NCBI GenBank assembly: GCA_023055355.1
Contig: JALJCS010000002.1
Location: 80,371,001-80,435,000, forward strand
DNA length: 64,000 nt
Reading direction: 5' to 3'
Source of the DNA: Agelaius tricolor
Lineage: Eukaryota > Chordata > Aves > Passeriformes > Icteridae
The notes beneath the pieces are model-generated. The model saw only the letters and a program-made list of their open reading frames with translations, had not been told where the DNA came from and ran no database searches. The position numbers and the translations under genes are program-made. Below are positions 1 through 12,476 of this stretch, piece after piece (the first letter of the stretch is position 1; each line of letters opens with the position of its first letter).

Positions 1-119
1 CAACTAGACAGTTGCCTTAACATACTCAAGGGTCCTGTTATATCTGTTCACTCTCCTGGTTGTATATCCCAGTATGTCCCAGTCTTGGAGTAATCACACC
101 AGTCCTATAAGCTTCCAAC

Positions 120-970
120 CCAAGACAAGGTGTGTGGCAAGGTTTTGGTAGTGGGGGCACTATGGAAGTGGCTTCTGTGAGAAGCTACTGGAGGATTCCC
201 CATGTCCCACAGAATCAATGCCAGCTAGTTCCAAGATGGATCTACTGCTGGCCAAGGCCAAGCACATTGGTGACTGTGGTATCAACATATTTAAGAAGGG
301 AAAAAAACCATGGCAATGAAAGCTAGAGAGACAAGAATGAGAGCACCAGCCTGCAGACACCAAAGCCAGTGAGGAAGGAAGGGAAGGAAGTGTCTGAGTA
401 TTGAGGCAGAGATTCCCCTGCAGCCTGTGGTGCAGAACATGGAAAGGCATGGGCTGTGCCCCTGCAGCCCTTGGCAGCGCACGACGGAGCAGAGATTCAA
501 CTGCAGCCCATGGAGGGCCCTGAAGTAGGAGTGCTTGAAGGAGCTGTGGAATCCCTGCAGGCACCAGCTGTTCCTGAAGGCCTGCTCCCCACAGAAGGGA
601 CCACATTGGAGCCTTTCATGGAGAGCTGCATCCCCTGGGAAGGACTCACACTGGAGTTCATGAAGGACTGTCTCACATGGGAGGGACCCCCACTGGGGCA
701 GGGGATGAGTGAGGAGTCCTCCCACTGAGGAGGACACAGCTGCAGTGGGTGTTTTAAGTTTGGAGATAATTTCCCATTATCCTACCCTGATTTGATTTGA
801 ACTAAATTAAACCAGTTTCCCTGAGTTGAACCTGTTTTGCCCATGATGGTAACTACTGAGTGATCTCTCTCTGCCCTTATCCTGACCCCTGAGCTTTTTG
901 TTACATTTTCTCTCCCCCGTCCAGCTGAGGGGACTGACAGAGCATCTTGAGCTGCAGTAGCCACATCTGT
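120..970 (+). mobile_element. Solo LTR of an avian ERVL-type endogenous retrovirus
   Basis: The block reads colinearly with a long avian ERV LTR that I know from memory. Landmarks in order are a 5' part around 128-200 (a 'ggcaaggttttggtag' phrase), a TATA-like 'atatttaag' at 287-295, an internal set of imperfect GC-rich repeats at about 410-720, and a 3' part at 750-950 that normally carries the polyadenylation signal. Here that signal is degenerate ('actaaatta' near 800). The usual 3' terminal bases are not recognisable after about 960, so the right edge is approximate. No internal retroviral genes follow, so it is a solo LTR or a remnant. Within it, 456-728 (+) is an uninterrupted 90-codon frame over the internal repeats, poor in lysine and rich in Pro, Glu and Gly. 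Similar frames are expected from the repeat structure and no function is claimed. Family identification is from memory; boundaries are good to about 15 bases. Confidence 0.75.
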
Positions 971-2335
971 TGAGTGAGAATTTGGACACTATCCTACAGT
1001 ATACACTTTTCTTAAATTTTATCTTAAACTAGGCATGGTCTAGTTTTAATAAGAGGATTGGACCTGCGATGAAGGGACTATGTGGGTACAACTTCACTCT
1101 CTCTGAAGCCCCAGTTTTCATGATGTGGAGTAATATTTGCAACAACTTGAAGGATGAGTGTTAATGAGGGACAAGGACCTGTCTAGCACCTGCAGCATTT
1201 CTGCAGACCTGTTACAAAATCTAAATGTCTAGATATCTTAGCAAAGCTGTCCCTCTGCAGCTGTACTAAAAAAAAACCCCAAAAAGGTTGTGATAGTGTT
1301 ATGTTCTCCCTTTTCAAGAGGTATAAAAGAAAGCTCTTTCTCAACTATGCACATAAGTAGTGATACTAGGAAAATTCAGAAGCATATCTGGGTTACAATT
1401 CCCTGCTGTCAAAAAGCATATGACCTTGCTGAAGTTCAGAAAGTCATTAAAAATAAGGGCTGTCTTTGGGCTTGTGTGTTTGGTTTGAGATAGCTGAAGC
1501 TGACATTGTACATCTACAAGGATATTGGACCCACAAGAATACTACCATCTCTCTTCTCTGCAGTCAGCTGTTCCAAAAAAACATCCATTTTTTTCTTTAC
1601 GATATAGATCTAAATGCTGCTGCTCTGTATGCATAAAAACAACTCCATGAGGAGTTTTGAAATCTATCCTGCCACTTTCGTTGGCCCTGTGCACAAATAT
1701 ATTCAGGCTGCAAAAATGCCTTCCACTCCTCTCTCTGGAGAAAGTGAATTGCTGCTTCCATTATTAGCTCTGAGAAAAACATCAAAACTACATCTAGTCC
1801 TGAATGCAGCATCATGTTCACTCACAGGACTGAGCAGCCATGCTCATATTACACTCTCCTGAGCCCCTCATGTTGGCTGTCTATAAACTAGAGGATTTAT
1901 TTTAAGCAGTCCCTGCTGGTTTTTAAAGCTCTTAATGCCAAGGGACCTGGTTTTTGCAAGACTTCCTCCTTGAGCCTCCTCCCAGTGCATTTCCATGAGC
2001 TGACACCACATACCTCTGAGCTGTGCCACTTAGACCCACTTGCAACATCAGTATGAGCTTTACCTCCTGCTGTGATAGCTCAGAGTATGCATTTCACTTC
2101 TCTAGACTCTCTGTCTTATCCCATGTGATCAATAGTTTTCTCCATTTGCAGTTGTTCAGTTAATAATGCACCTCAGTATGAAATTAGATCCCCCAGAAGG
2201 AATCTCAGGGCTGGGTATCTTGAGCCCTGAGACACATTAAAAGGGAAGTTAATTTTGGAAGTTTAGTCAATGACCATATATTTTATAGTTTACAACAGCA
2301 CAGTTCCTTTCCTACTGTATGACAATAAATGGTAA
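971..2335. other. Unassigned AT-rich DNA
   Basis: No gene, RNA or repeat family is recognised. The open frames on both strands are short (at most 82 codons) and overlap each other in opposite directions, as chance frames do. A lone TATAAAAGA string at 1322-1330 has no associated exon-like sequence. Confidence 0.5.
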
Positions 2336-2415
2336 GTACATGTGTGTGTGTATCTATATCTAATCTATATCTATATCGATATCTATCTATATCTATATCT
2401 ATATCTATCTATCTG
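2336..2415. repeat. TG then TATC/TATATC microsatellite
   Basis: A short TG run passes into about 70 bases of interspersed TATC and TATATC units, including 'tatctatctatctg' at the right end. The array is imperfect, with one CG interruption (tatcgat). It should be length-polymorphic. The 68-codon frame over it is an artefact of the repeat. Confidence 0.9.
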
Positions 2416-5400
2416 CATGCACCAAAAATACCAATGAGTGTCTTTCAAGGGAGAAAAAATAGTAGTACCCAACTTCCTATCACTGGTAATGAGAGAAAAC
2501 TCAACCTTGAATGCTCCTCAAAAGCTGCTGTGTAGAGAAGAGTAATATTTGGATAATAATAATCTAGTAATGTTTGCTTTTATGCTTCATAATACATGAT
2601 TTAATCAGAAAAGGCATATCTGAAGGAGACTGTCCAGAAAACTCTGGAGCCCTTAGAGGCTGGTACCAGTGAGCTTCTCACATGTTTACAACAAATGCTC
2701 ATTTTAAAACTTGAGAAACAGTTGCAGCCAAGCTATAGACTTGCTGAGTAGATTGGCATGGATTTGGAATTAATCTGCAACTAAAATCAAGAAATACACA
2801 GTACTTTCCACATCAGTGTATATTAGCACAACTGCAGAAGAGTTAAGTCCCTTCTGGTTTATCTTTCCATTCTAGTGCTGATGTAGTCAGGTCACAGCTC
2901 TGGGCTGTGAAAGCCCTAAGAAAGTGTCACTATGGCACCAGTTTATTTGCATACTGATAGTTCCAAGCTTTGGGTTCTGGTCTTCCTTTTACTTTAGATA
3001 AATTTCCACAGGTTGGTGGAATCAGCCTCAGGGACAGTTAGCCAAGAGGAGTGCAGACCTCACTGACAGATCCAGGCACAAGCATATTAACAAAGCTCTC
3101 ACACCACTGCTAACTTCTGCTGTCCCTGACTGTTACACACAATTGCTGACTCCATGCCTGTTTTAAAGTCCAAATTTGCCATTGAATTTAGTGGGAACAG
3201 AATGAGGCTCCTATGCCTTTTAGCCCATTGCCTGTCTGGGCTGCATTGAAGCTGCCTGCATTCAAACAGCCTGGCAGTGCTCCATTGTAGGATCCCTGAA
3301 GCTTAAGATCACTTCATTTTTCCTCTCTTTGTGAATCAGAAGCAACTATTTTTGAATGTGTTTTTAGTAGGAAACTTTCCATAATATATTTATAATTTTT
3401 ATACATCTATATGTTTTTCTGCTATATTTCCTTGTACCATGATACTATTGAGGAGTCTTTCCAGTCCAAATTTCCCTTGCCATTCTTTATATTTTTTTTT
3501 TATACTTTATTCACATTTACTTAGCTTTTTCCCTTCCCATCCCCTGCCTGCCTCTATCTTCGTACAAGATGTCTGAAAAAAGTGGTTGGTTTTTTAGTTT
3601 TTTAGAAGGAAAAAACCCACCCCTGGCAACTTTTTCAGTATTTGACTAAACTCGACAACAAAAAGTCTGCTCAGCACACATAAAAAGAGCACTGAGATAA
3701 GTTTTGGAGAACTCACTTTAGATGGCCTCAAAGCAAAGAATAAGTGAAGATGTGCCAGGATTGGATTACCCGCTCCTACATCTACCCACAGACTACAAAG
3801 ACAAAAAGGCCTCCTTGTGCTTGTGGGTCACCATATTAACCCACAAGGTTCAGTCAGCAAACACGTGTCCTTTTCAAAAGCTGCCCTTTACTCAAAGCTG
3901 TGGTTTTTTCTATCTGTGGTTTTGAGCAAAGCAAGCAGAGTTCTCTGCCAGTATTTCAGGCTACCCATCACACGAAGACATCTTGTCAGAATTCAGCCAT
4001 CTCTGTGGAGCTGGCGGGTACTTCACTGAATTTCACAGAAGGAAGCACATTTTTTTTTTAAGCCAAACCATAGATCACATCCCTGCTAGTGAGTTGGGAC
4101 AAAAAATTCCTAGGTATTCTGTTTCTTTTTGCAAAGGGGGAAGGATTTTAAATGGAACCCCCTGCCAGGTCTCCTACTTACAGCTCTGTGCATAAGTCAG
4201 GAGTAGTACAATATCTGCTGCTAATCCAGAAGCAATATGCTGCAGTCATTAAGGTAGTTACTTACTACTGTGCTGATGAATGCACGAAAAAGAACAGAAA
4301 GGAAATTTGGCAGAGCAGATGGTGGATAATGATAGTGACAGTGAACAAAAATACTGTTAAGTATTGTGTCTGTTGGGGAGCCCATTCCCTAATGTAAATA
4401 TAAAGTAAACATGACATAGGTATTAGGTAATTTTACAATCTACTGTTTTTGGCAGCTAGTTTGGCACTGGTCATTGTGTCTATTTTGGGGATCAGCTGTA
4501 TGGTCCCAGATTGCCATTTTTCCTCTGCCTTTCTTTCTCTTAAATTTCCTACAGTATATTATCACTTCATTTTAGTTTCACTTATTTCCTCTGACAGTAG
4601 AGCAGGCCAGGCAGAGTCACTTCCTCCCTAAAACTCAATCTGTGTGAACGCTGCAAAAACCTTCCAAATGAAATGCTTTATTAAAACACATACATATTCA
4701 GCTGTTCACCTTCTCAAACATCTTTTTCCTCGGGGTGTTGCATACACTAAGGATGCTTGCTCTCCTCCAAGGTGGAAGATCTTTCTCTCTTAAGAGGTAC
4801 CCCACCTGGCACACATGACACTTTAAAGTGCAATTTGGGATTCAAAAAGAGCTGAATTCAGGCATTTTTTGTTCATTTCCAGGAACTTACTTTTTTTTTT
4901 TTCTCTCTGTGACTGCAGCCTGTTTTGCTACACATGCTTTTCTGACAGATACCAGTGGAGGTCTTGAATTAGATTAGGTCACATGGATAAATGAAAATAA
5001 CTTGGTATAAAAGGTTATCTGCTCTCCTTGGTTTTCACACATTTTACTCTCCTGGTCTCCTTTTTAGTGCAAACTTTCTAAAGCCTTTTAAAGATAAAAG
5101 GAAAAATCCCAGGAACAAGGCTTACTGAAGGTTTATACTCTCACCATTCAGGTAATGTCTGCTTGCAACAAATTTTTTTCAACCAATTTTACACATTCCT
5201 AATTACAGGCTTTTAGGGATCAAATTAACTAGGTTGATTAATGAATCCCAGATCTAAGTTATAATGCATTCATATATGGGGGTAGTATCTGGGATTAATG
5301 AAGTGATTCTGTAATAAAAAAATCAGCTATTAATATTTTATTTGGAGGCTGAGGGCTGAGGCAAGATTTTGGAAAAGCCGAGTAGTTTTGCTGCTAGCTT

Positions 5401-7799
5401 CATTATTTAAATTAGAGGTGTCTGCACATAAAACTTAATGATTCTCTCACAAAAGGTAAAAGGATGTATCAGCTTTTCTCTAAATTTGCATAGATAAGTA
5501 TATTTATATATGTCTCTGTGTGCTCTTCAACAGAAAATCCAAACCATTCAAATTATACTAGCTGATTGTTGTGCTTTTTTATTAAAGAATTCGGGTAATT
5601 TAAAAGAAATTTAAAGAGAACAGAGTAGTGTCCTTGTTGCTTCTCAGCCCACGAGCAAGCTGCATACATCAATGCCTGAATTATTTTCAGGTGATTTAGT
5701 TTACTCCTAGACTCAGATTGCAAAGCTGAAAGGGGCAGCAGTGGAGGCCTTTATGCAGCAGAAATGATCCATGGCCTCGTGGGGCACATTAGGCCATCTC
5801 AGTTCACAGGTCTGGTTTGGACACCTCGCTGAGCTGTTTGACAGCAGCCCACGCTGGGCAGAGCAGCCATTTCCTCTGCCTTCCTCTGATGTATGGGCTG
5901 ACTATGAGGGCTGATGGGAGGGCAACAAATGATTGGCAAATAATTTCTTGTGGATCTTCTACGATCATCATACCCACCCAGGTCTGGACAGAAAAATGCC
6001 AGCATCTTTGGCTTCCTGTAATATTTTTGGTGGCAAGGATGTAGACCTAGATAGTTTGGTAAACCAAACTCTCTCTTCTTGGAAATGGAGTGGAAATGAG
6101 CATTTTGTCACTACATAGCAAGCTTCTTAATGCCTGCAAAATTTTCCTAGCATGATATTTGGTCTCTTTCTTTTGAGAGAGACATAATACAAACAACATT
6201 CTCCGTTATAATTTATGTATTAGAAATTATTTTTTTTAAGAAGGACAACTTTGAGAAATTTTAAACAGTAGTTATTTCTTACAGATATTGTTCCTTGAAA
6301 CTAGATTTGTACTGTTGTATGGTGAAATGAAAAATGTTGTTTCAGGTTTGGACTTGATCCATATGCCAAGAATACATATTAGTTTTATTTAGGTTGCTTA
6401 AACCTTTATTTCAGTGTTTCGTGACTGAATGTTTAACTATGCATTTTTCATCGTTTTCTCATTTTTTCCCCCTGAAATTCCCTAAGCTGCTTAGACAGGG
6501 GATGTAGGAAATGAATAAATATCACAAAACTGATTGCCTATGAAACACCACTGGATTACTGATTCACACGTACAATAATTGTTCTTTCAAAATAGCACAT
6601 AAAAGCAGTAATCCTTTCGAATGCTCCATCCCCACTCTGCAGCTGATGAAAGATGCATGATCACCAGTTGCGACCCTACAGAATTCCTAAGAGTGTATCT
6701 GAATTTAGACCATGAATAGACATCCGGACTTTGGTTTTCATTTCCACATTCATACAGCTTTTGAGCAGCCCAGATCACTTTGCAAAGGTGGGCAAATATT
6801 GCTGGTTAAGTAAAGGAAAAATCATTAGTTTTACTCAGTGACTGGAGTTAGTTTTGCTAAGCACAAAAATTCAAGGGCAACTGTAAGCAATGTTTTTCCC
6901 AAAGTCAAAAAAATCACATCTGACAACACCAGGTTTTAAAGCTGTATTTCCAGCTATATCAGAAAGAATTTCTGTAATAATTTCCAGACCATCAAATCAT
7001 GCAATTTATTCAGTCTCCTTGTTTCAGTGATTCTTTTTCACTTGTCCTTGTAGTTAGAAGAGGGGCAACTTAAAAGAGAAGGGACAGAAACAGAACCGGA
7101 AAAATTTAAAGCCCATAGAGCAAAAAGGAAATGGACAGCACTGGTGATAAGGAGGAAAACAATTCTTTCTCAGTTCCTTCCTTCTGAGCAAGGCAGCCTT
7201 CACTTCTGAAGGGCCAGCCACTTATCTCTGTCACTGCACTCAGTGAGAATTTCAGCTGTTAATGAACAGGTGACATTGCAAACCCTGTGAGTTTTTTACC
7301 CTCAACTTCACTGACTCTCTCTACTTCATTTCTCATACTGGGATTTCTTCACCTACCCACACTGCTCTCTCTTTGGCCAGAACATAATGGCTCAGGCTGC
7401 TGAGCAAGGTGGCCAGAGCAGCTGTTCATGCCTGCCTCCTGCAATTTCTGTCACCGATGGACCTCACTGCCACACCGCTCCTCAGTTATTACTTCTCCAG
7501 CCAGTTTTATTTTGTGACTGGAGTTTTCTCTTTCTCAACCAGTGTGATTTTTCTCAATCTCACACTCTGTGTTCAGCCTTCTCCAGACAGAAACTGGAAA
7601 ATAACAACCAAAATTATCTAAAAAAAGGTGCAGATCCAAAACAGGTGACAATTGGTCATTCACACATAATAACACTGAATTGATTTTTATTTCTAGCTGG
7701 AACACTAATTTCTTCTAAGTATCATAACAGAGAAAATTTTAAAAAATAGAATTATTCAACATAGAGTAAATTAACATTTTCAATTTGTGAAAACTGTCT
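2416..7799. other. Unassigned gene-poor DNA
   Basis: About 5.4 kb with no recognisable repeat family or coding exon. Homopolymer T runs near 3490-3500 and 4891-4903 and a TATAAAAGG string at 5006-5014 are the only salient short signals. The T run at 4891 followed by 'gactgcag' resembles a 3' splice site, but no open frame ending in a plausible donor follows. A pyrimidine-rich minus-strand acceptor-like site lies near 7072-7095 without a matching donor. All open frames are below 100 codons. Confidence 0.45.
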
Positions 7800-7858
7800 C
7801 ATTTTTTGTTGTTTTGGTTTGTTTTTGTGTTGGTTTTTTTTTTTTAGTTTTAATTTTG
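7800..7858. repeat. T-rich low-complexity tract (TTTTG-like)
   Basis: Runs of T interrupted by G, ending in a 12-base T run before 'agttttaattttg'. This is low-complexity sequence with no adjacent retropseudogene body that I can recognise. Confidence 0.8.
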
Positions 7859-8589
7859 CCTTGGGGTAGGGGGCTTGGTGCAAATACAAAGTTTTCACTA
7901 TTAAGAGTGCTTCTTAAGGAAATACCACAAATCTTTTAATGATAATTCCATTTGCTAAATTCTACAATTTCTTTGTATTTGTAAGACTGTAGAAAATGAC
8001 AGAAGTAAAATTTCAGGTACAGCATAGAAATGAGACTGAACAGCTGAGGGAGAACAGAAAATACTGAAATTTTGGAACGATCCATTTAAGCCATGGCATA
8101 TAGGACATACAACTCTAAACATGGCAAAGTCTATTGACTTGAATTTCAAGGAAGATAAAGTTAAGATTTTCCATTTTATAATAATTTCCAGTCTATTTCC
8201 TTTTAAAATTGCAGGCTGAAACTCTGAAAAAAGTCATATGCAGAAGCCTGCCTATAATGCAGCATTATGTCAGCAAGTTATACTAATGTGATATAAGATT
8301 TGACCTAAATATCTCTCATAATCTTGCTTTCTGACAGATTCAATAAATCAAGAAAGTCCTTAACCCACCTACAAAATTCGAGTTTGCAGAGGAGGTGCAT
8401 GGACACTGCAGGACAGTGATGAGGTGTTATTAATTAGCTCTGGGAAAAATAAAACTAGAGGGATGTGTGGTGTAAGTTGAAGGAAAGTGTCAGATGGTTT
8501 GGGGAAGAGGCACCAGCTGGACTAAGAAGCTGGTGAGGAAAAGAAGACTTTGACATGGGAATGACTTTACTGAAGTGAGTTGATATAGG

Positions 8590-8615
8590 TCTTTCTTTCT
8601 TTCTTTCTTTCTTTT

Positions 8616-8701
<86 letters not shown>

Positions 8702-8768
8702 TTCCTTTCTTTCTCTCTCTCTTTCTGTCTTTTTCTCTCCTTCTTTCTCTCTTTCTCTCTCTCTCCCT
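8590..8768. repeat. Long CTTT microsatellite within a polypyrimidine tract
   Basis: From 8590 to 8726 every base is C or T (137 bases). Most of it is tandem CTTT, with one T insertion near 8615 and a TTCC switch near 8700. After a single G at 8727 the tract continues as CT/CTTT-like sequence to about 8768. The minus strand is therefore a pure purine tract (GAAA)n, a type of sequence that can form intramolecular triplex DNA. The minus-strand 108-codon Lys/Arg/Glu frame across it is only the translated repeat. Confidence 0.95.
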
Positions 8769-8795
8769 ACTTATCCCTCCCTTCCCTCTTCCTAT

Positions 8796-9719
8796 TTGCA
8801 TAAGAAATAATTTCATTGTTTAGTTTTCTGGAAGTTCTGGGCAAATCCCCTGTCCTTCTTCCTGCAAGTTCACATTTACTGGGTTTTAACCTGTGACATT
8901 TCCACACACATACAACAATCTTCAGACAATTATGCAAACATTAGGTTTGAAGATTCAGAACACATGCATTAATAAAAGCCATATAGGAAGTTCCTCAGTA
9001 TTATGTTCAGGAAAAATAAAAATGAAATTAAGTCACAGTGTTTTCACTTCACTACCCATATTTCTCATGATAAAGATTTTTGCTGTAAAAGCCTCCAGAC
9101 TGGTAAATGTGTAAACAAGAAATGTGTCATTCTTGAGTTTGGACTAGATGAATCTAGGGGTTCAGACCTATGAGTTATAATACTTAAAATGTTTCTTTTC
9201 ATTTAGGAAGACAGAAATAGCAAGAGTTATGTAGTCCAGTCCTTAAAATTGTTGGTCAAAGAATTTACTGCATTACTGCTGAAGTTCTAGCTTAAAACAC
9301 AAAGCACCTTTGCTTTCTCTGTCACTAGAAATGTTCTGGTAAGTTCTAGGTGAAATGCATGAGTCAGATTACTGCCATTGTATCAACTTTCATCAAAACT
9401 GATATCCTTAAGAATCTAGTACTTGCTGATGTTTAACCAACCTGTATTCACAACTGTAAAGCATTTTTCAAGTCTATATTTCAGTCTTATTTCTCTTGGC
9501 CATGTTCTTTCAGTCAGCATGTGTTCCCCCTTTTAGTATCTCTGCTTTTCTGTTGTTTTAAGTTTTAATTTACAATTCTTGAACATGTATAATGAGAAGT
9601 TTGAAAGTATTGCAAGACCTCATACAGTGCCCAGGCTTTTCTAGAAATAAATCTAATACAACCATGGACTGTGGGAGTTTTCATTGTACTGGCAACTTAT
9701 ATAATTCTGCAATTAGCTA
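8796..9719. other. Unassigned AT-rich DNA
   Basis: No coding exon is seen. A phrase near 9205-9245 ('tgtagtccagtcctt') is reminiscent of the 3' end of old CR1 elements on the minus strand, but the match is too short to call. It could be the 3' limit of the relic proposed just downstream. Confidence 0.4.
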
Positions 9720-10250
9720 GTCCACTCAGGTCCTTTCACACCTTTTTCAGCTGATAAGCTCTCACCCTGGAGCAGAACTTTCTGTTATGAGCTGCCATCC
9801 TGGCACTCCTCAAGAATATTCAGATCTTTTATATGATGTCCCTGTTATCCTCTACTGATAAAAGTACCAAGTTGAGAGGTATCAGCAAATTTTTATTTTG
9901 CTCTCTTGCTTCCTGGGTGAAAAGCAGACATTAGACTATTAATCACCATCTGTTTCAATACTGAGTCTTCAAGAACTCTACCAGTAATTAATCTCCAGTT
10001 CCTCTACCAATATTTGCCTGACAATTTCATACTTCACATCACAGATTCTTCACTCCTTCCTTTGATTTTAAATTGCTATCTTCATAGTTGGCACCATTTC
10101 CTGAAGTCTTGATATATGAAATCTAGTGCACTTCCTTTGTCTAGAAACTCTGTCTAGGATGATCCACATTTGATTAAATCCTTGTTGTTTTACATCCTAT
10201 TAAATTGACTTTAAATATTTTTTCCTTCAAAATATGTCCTAAAGCAATCT
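9720..10250 (-). mobile_element. Possible ancient CR1/L3-type LINE relic
   Basis: Read on the plus strand, the segment has the character of the reverse complement of old amniote CR1/L3 LINE sequence. The clearest part is near 10090-10160, a run about a residue 'caccatttcctgaagtc' followed by an 'atatatgaaatctagtgca' phrase. This resembles a conserved part of the LINE body. The sequence is heavily decayed with no open frame. The overlapping minus-strand frame at 10294-10662 (122 codons) is not recognisable as reverse transcriptase. The identification rests on remembered consensus phrases. A repeat-masking search against CR1-Y, L3 and L2 would settle it. Confidence 0.3.
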
Positions 10251-11650
10251 ACAGAGATACAGTCTTACAGATGCCTGATTACTTTCTCCTCTTTTAACTG
10301 TAGGCACAGTATTTGGTGTTTGATTTGAAAGGTGTGTTCTCATAAATCCTGCAAGGGAGACCCCCTAATCCCTCTGACTTGAGTGCATTAAGACTCATGA
10401 CTCCTGTTTCCACCACAGTTGAGATAACAAGGGTGTGTAAATGAAAGCTGCCCTGAAACATTGTTTTTCCTCCCAAATCAACATAATTGTTCTTTTTGAA
10501 ACCTGAGGCAAAATTTGTTTCATTTTTGGCCACACCTAGATTATCTTTAATCTCTGCTTTACCTTGACTGCAAAACTGCCCAACTTCTTTCCTTGTGCAT
10601 TTTAGTCCCAATTTATATGGCTCAAGAAGGAAATAGCATATATTCAATATCTTCCAGGCCAAACACAGAAACTATTTTGACAGCCTAAAGTTTCATCTTT
10701 CATTTGTAAATTACTTGAGAGTTGTTTGAAATTTTTCTCTAGTTCAAAGTAAAATGTTCTTTAAGTTTCAATACTTTTGACTTTGAAATTCCAGGTTTCT
10801 TCCATGGCCAGATCTCTTGGGGTTCTAGTTTTAATGGGCTTTATTAAACATTTCCATTAGTTCATCAAAGATTGTCCTTTCGAATTTTGTTTAGTTGAAT
10901 ACCTGATTTTTTTTATCGCTTTATCTTACATGGAATCAGCTTCTATTTGCTTGATTTAGGTTCCTTTTCTGTTTTCAAATCATAACTGATATGAGTCTAA
11001 TAAAAAGTATTTCATCTAGATGCTGGTTCTACATTATTTTCTCATTTAAGAAGATTTATTTTGCTATCCTTCCACAAAATGGTCCTGACCCAAGCAAGAT
11101 ATTGCATTACTAAACTCTTTTATTTCTTTAGCTTATACGCTATAAGTTAGAGCTCCAACTTTCTTTTTTCTTTCTGCTTGTCTTAGAGACTGAGTCTCCT
11201 TCAATATCTATGTTCCATTTGGAACTGCTGTTATTTGATATTTTAATCTCTATAACACTTGGTTTCATCTCTAATGGGTGTAGCTCAAAATCATCCCTCT
11301 CTGAGGAACACAAAATAATGTAGGAGTATTTGTTACTCTCATAACATGGCAATGAAATAACTAATTGCAACTGTGGAAGGCAAAAGTGCATTGCATGTTG
11401 AGAAGGTTGAATGTAGAAGCACCAAAATTCCATGGACAAGTCCACCCTTGTTCTAGATGGATTCTTTTACTACACTTATCACCATAATATCTCAACATCT
11501 TCAATGGTGTGGTAAGCAATATGACTAACATCTAACATTTGCACTTTGTTTTCTCTTGCTATCTTTCCTCTCAGTGCTAAAGCATTTTGGTTTTAATTTT
11601 TGTCTTTTTCATGCCTCTCTTCTTTCTATTTGTTGTACTGAATGGGGCAT
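10251..11650. other. Unassigned AT-rich DNA
   Basis: Contains a 122-codon minus-strand frame (10294-10662) and a 101-codon minus-strand frame (11140-11445), neither recognisable as a protein and both flanked by AT-rich DNA. If the tentative gene upstream on the minus strand is real, the highest-coordinate part of this stretch would be its 3' UTR. No clean polyadenylation signal close to the proposed stop codon was found. Confidence 0.4.
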
Positions 11651-11658
11651 AAAGAACG

Positions 11659-11669
11659 TCATCTGCCAC
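11659..11669 (-). CDS. Candidate terminal coding exon (last codons and stop)
   Basis: On the minus strand a good 3' splice site ('ttttctcctttgtgcag') ends just above 11669. The exon candidate at 11821-11920 leaves one base (G) at its end. Joining that base to this segment gives codons for Gly, Gly and Arg followed at once by TGA at 11661-11659. The segment would therefore be the start of a terminal exon that is mostly 3' UTR. The acceptor is good, but the coding content is only three codons, so the call depends entirely on the neighbouring exon being real. Confidence 0.2.
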
Positions 11670-11820
11670 CTGCACAAAGGAGAAAAGATTTCAGTAACTG
11701 TGTAAGGCCAGTTTCAGGGTCCGTTTGGCTTTAGACCATTGTCTTAGACCACTGTCCTTCAAAAAATGTTTCCTACTTTGATTCTTACCCTAATAAAACT
11801 AATGCAGCACAGAAACTTAC

Positions 11821-11920
11821 CTGCTGTTGAGGATGCTATCCTAACTTTTACTGGCATGTGAAAACCAGAGATCAATTCCTTGATGCGTCTCTTTTGCAGC
11901 ACTCCTAGGACCTTGTCAGC
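11821..11920 (-). CDS. Candidate internal coding exon, unknown protein
   Basis: This 100-base segment has the best splice signals seen in the window. On the minus strand it follows a strong polypyrimidine acceptor ('ctttctttttttctgcag') and ends with a consensus donor (CAG|gtaagt). Only one reading frame is open, giving 33 residues: it begins Ala-Asp-Lys-Val-Leu, contains a basic QKRRIK stretch, then FHMPVKVRI, and ends near SSTA. The phase is 0 at entry and 1 at exit. The entry phase fits the exon candidate at 12381-12476 and the exit phase gives a short terminal exon at 11669. I do not recognise the protein. A 33-codon open frame is not improbable by chance, so the evidence is the splice signals plus phase compatibility. 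It could also be an exon of a non-coding transcript. Confidence 0.4.
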
Positions 11921-12380
11921 CTGCAGAAAAAAAGAAAGTCTTATTATAAAGTCTTATACAGCTGTGCTTTTCCCAATAAGCACTAGCATTATCCCAAAGT
12001 TTGTGATATTCACGTATTGTGAAAATTGCCCCTAACTTTACACCATACTACAAAAGTAGATTAAGCTCTCAGCCATTTCAATGCAATGATGACAGGAAGA
12101 AAGGATATCAGTACTGACATCAGTGTCCTTCACATCAAATTCCTGTGGCACCTTTAGGAAAACAGCTTTCTGAATTAGCCAGTGGCCCATGTGGCTCTGC
12201 CACATTCTATCATTTGGGGGCTGATTAGGTCAAATCCATTTGGGTTTGTTGTCATAAGGTGGGCAGAAGGGATGAGAGGATGCAGGACAGAAATTACAGT
12301 AGATAGACTGAGACATTTAGGAGTTATCATTCAATATTGATTTCTTTCATTTTTAAAGTTGTACACAGAACTCTCCTTAC

Positions 12381-12476
12381 CCAATGGCCATAGGCAGCCA
12401 CTGCCAGCTTTGCCAAGAGACTCCTGAGATTTCTGATGATGTTTCCGGTAAAGGGAACACCAGAGTGAAAGGTGGT
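12381..12476 (-). CDS. Candidate internal coding exon, unknown protein
   Basis: On the minus strand the segment ends in a good donor (ATTGG|gtaagg) and begins after a weaker acceptor (ctgaaaacag). It is 96 bases, phase 0 to 0. The frame that continues openly into the 11821-11920 exon gives 32 residues starting TTFHSGVPF and including a likely amphipathic helix, IIRNLRSLLAKLAVAAYGHW. The joined product runs from this helix into the ADKVL segment of the next exon, keeping a helical character across the junction. A second frame is also open in this exon, but it meets a stop codon immediately in the next one. No family is recognised. The weak acceptor is the main reason for doubt. Confidence 0.35.

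Noticed and set aside
160..737. Two overlapping 148-codon minus-strand frames
   Set aside because: Both lie antisense within the ERVL-type LTR and overlap each other in different frames.
5006..5014. Canonical TATAAAAGG string (another, TATAAAAGA, at 1322-1330)
   Set aside because: No CpG island, downstream exon or other promoter element; such strings are expected by chance in AT-rich DNA.
8490..8816. 108-codon Lys/Arg/Glu-rich minus frame
   Set aside because: It is a translation of the GAAA microsatellite.
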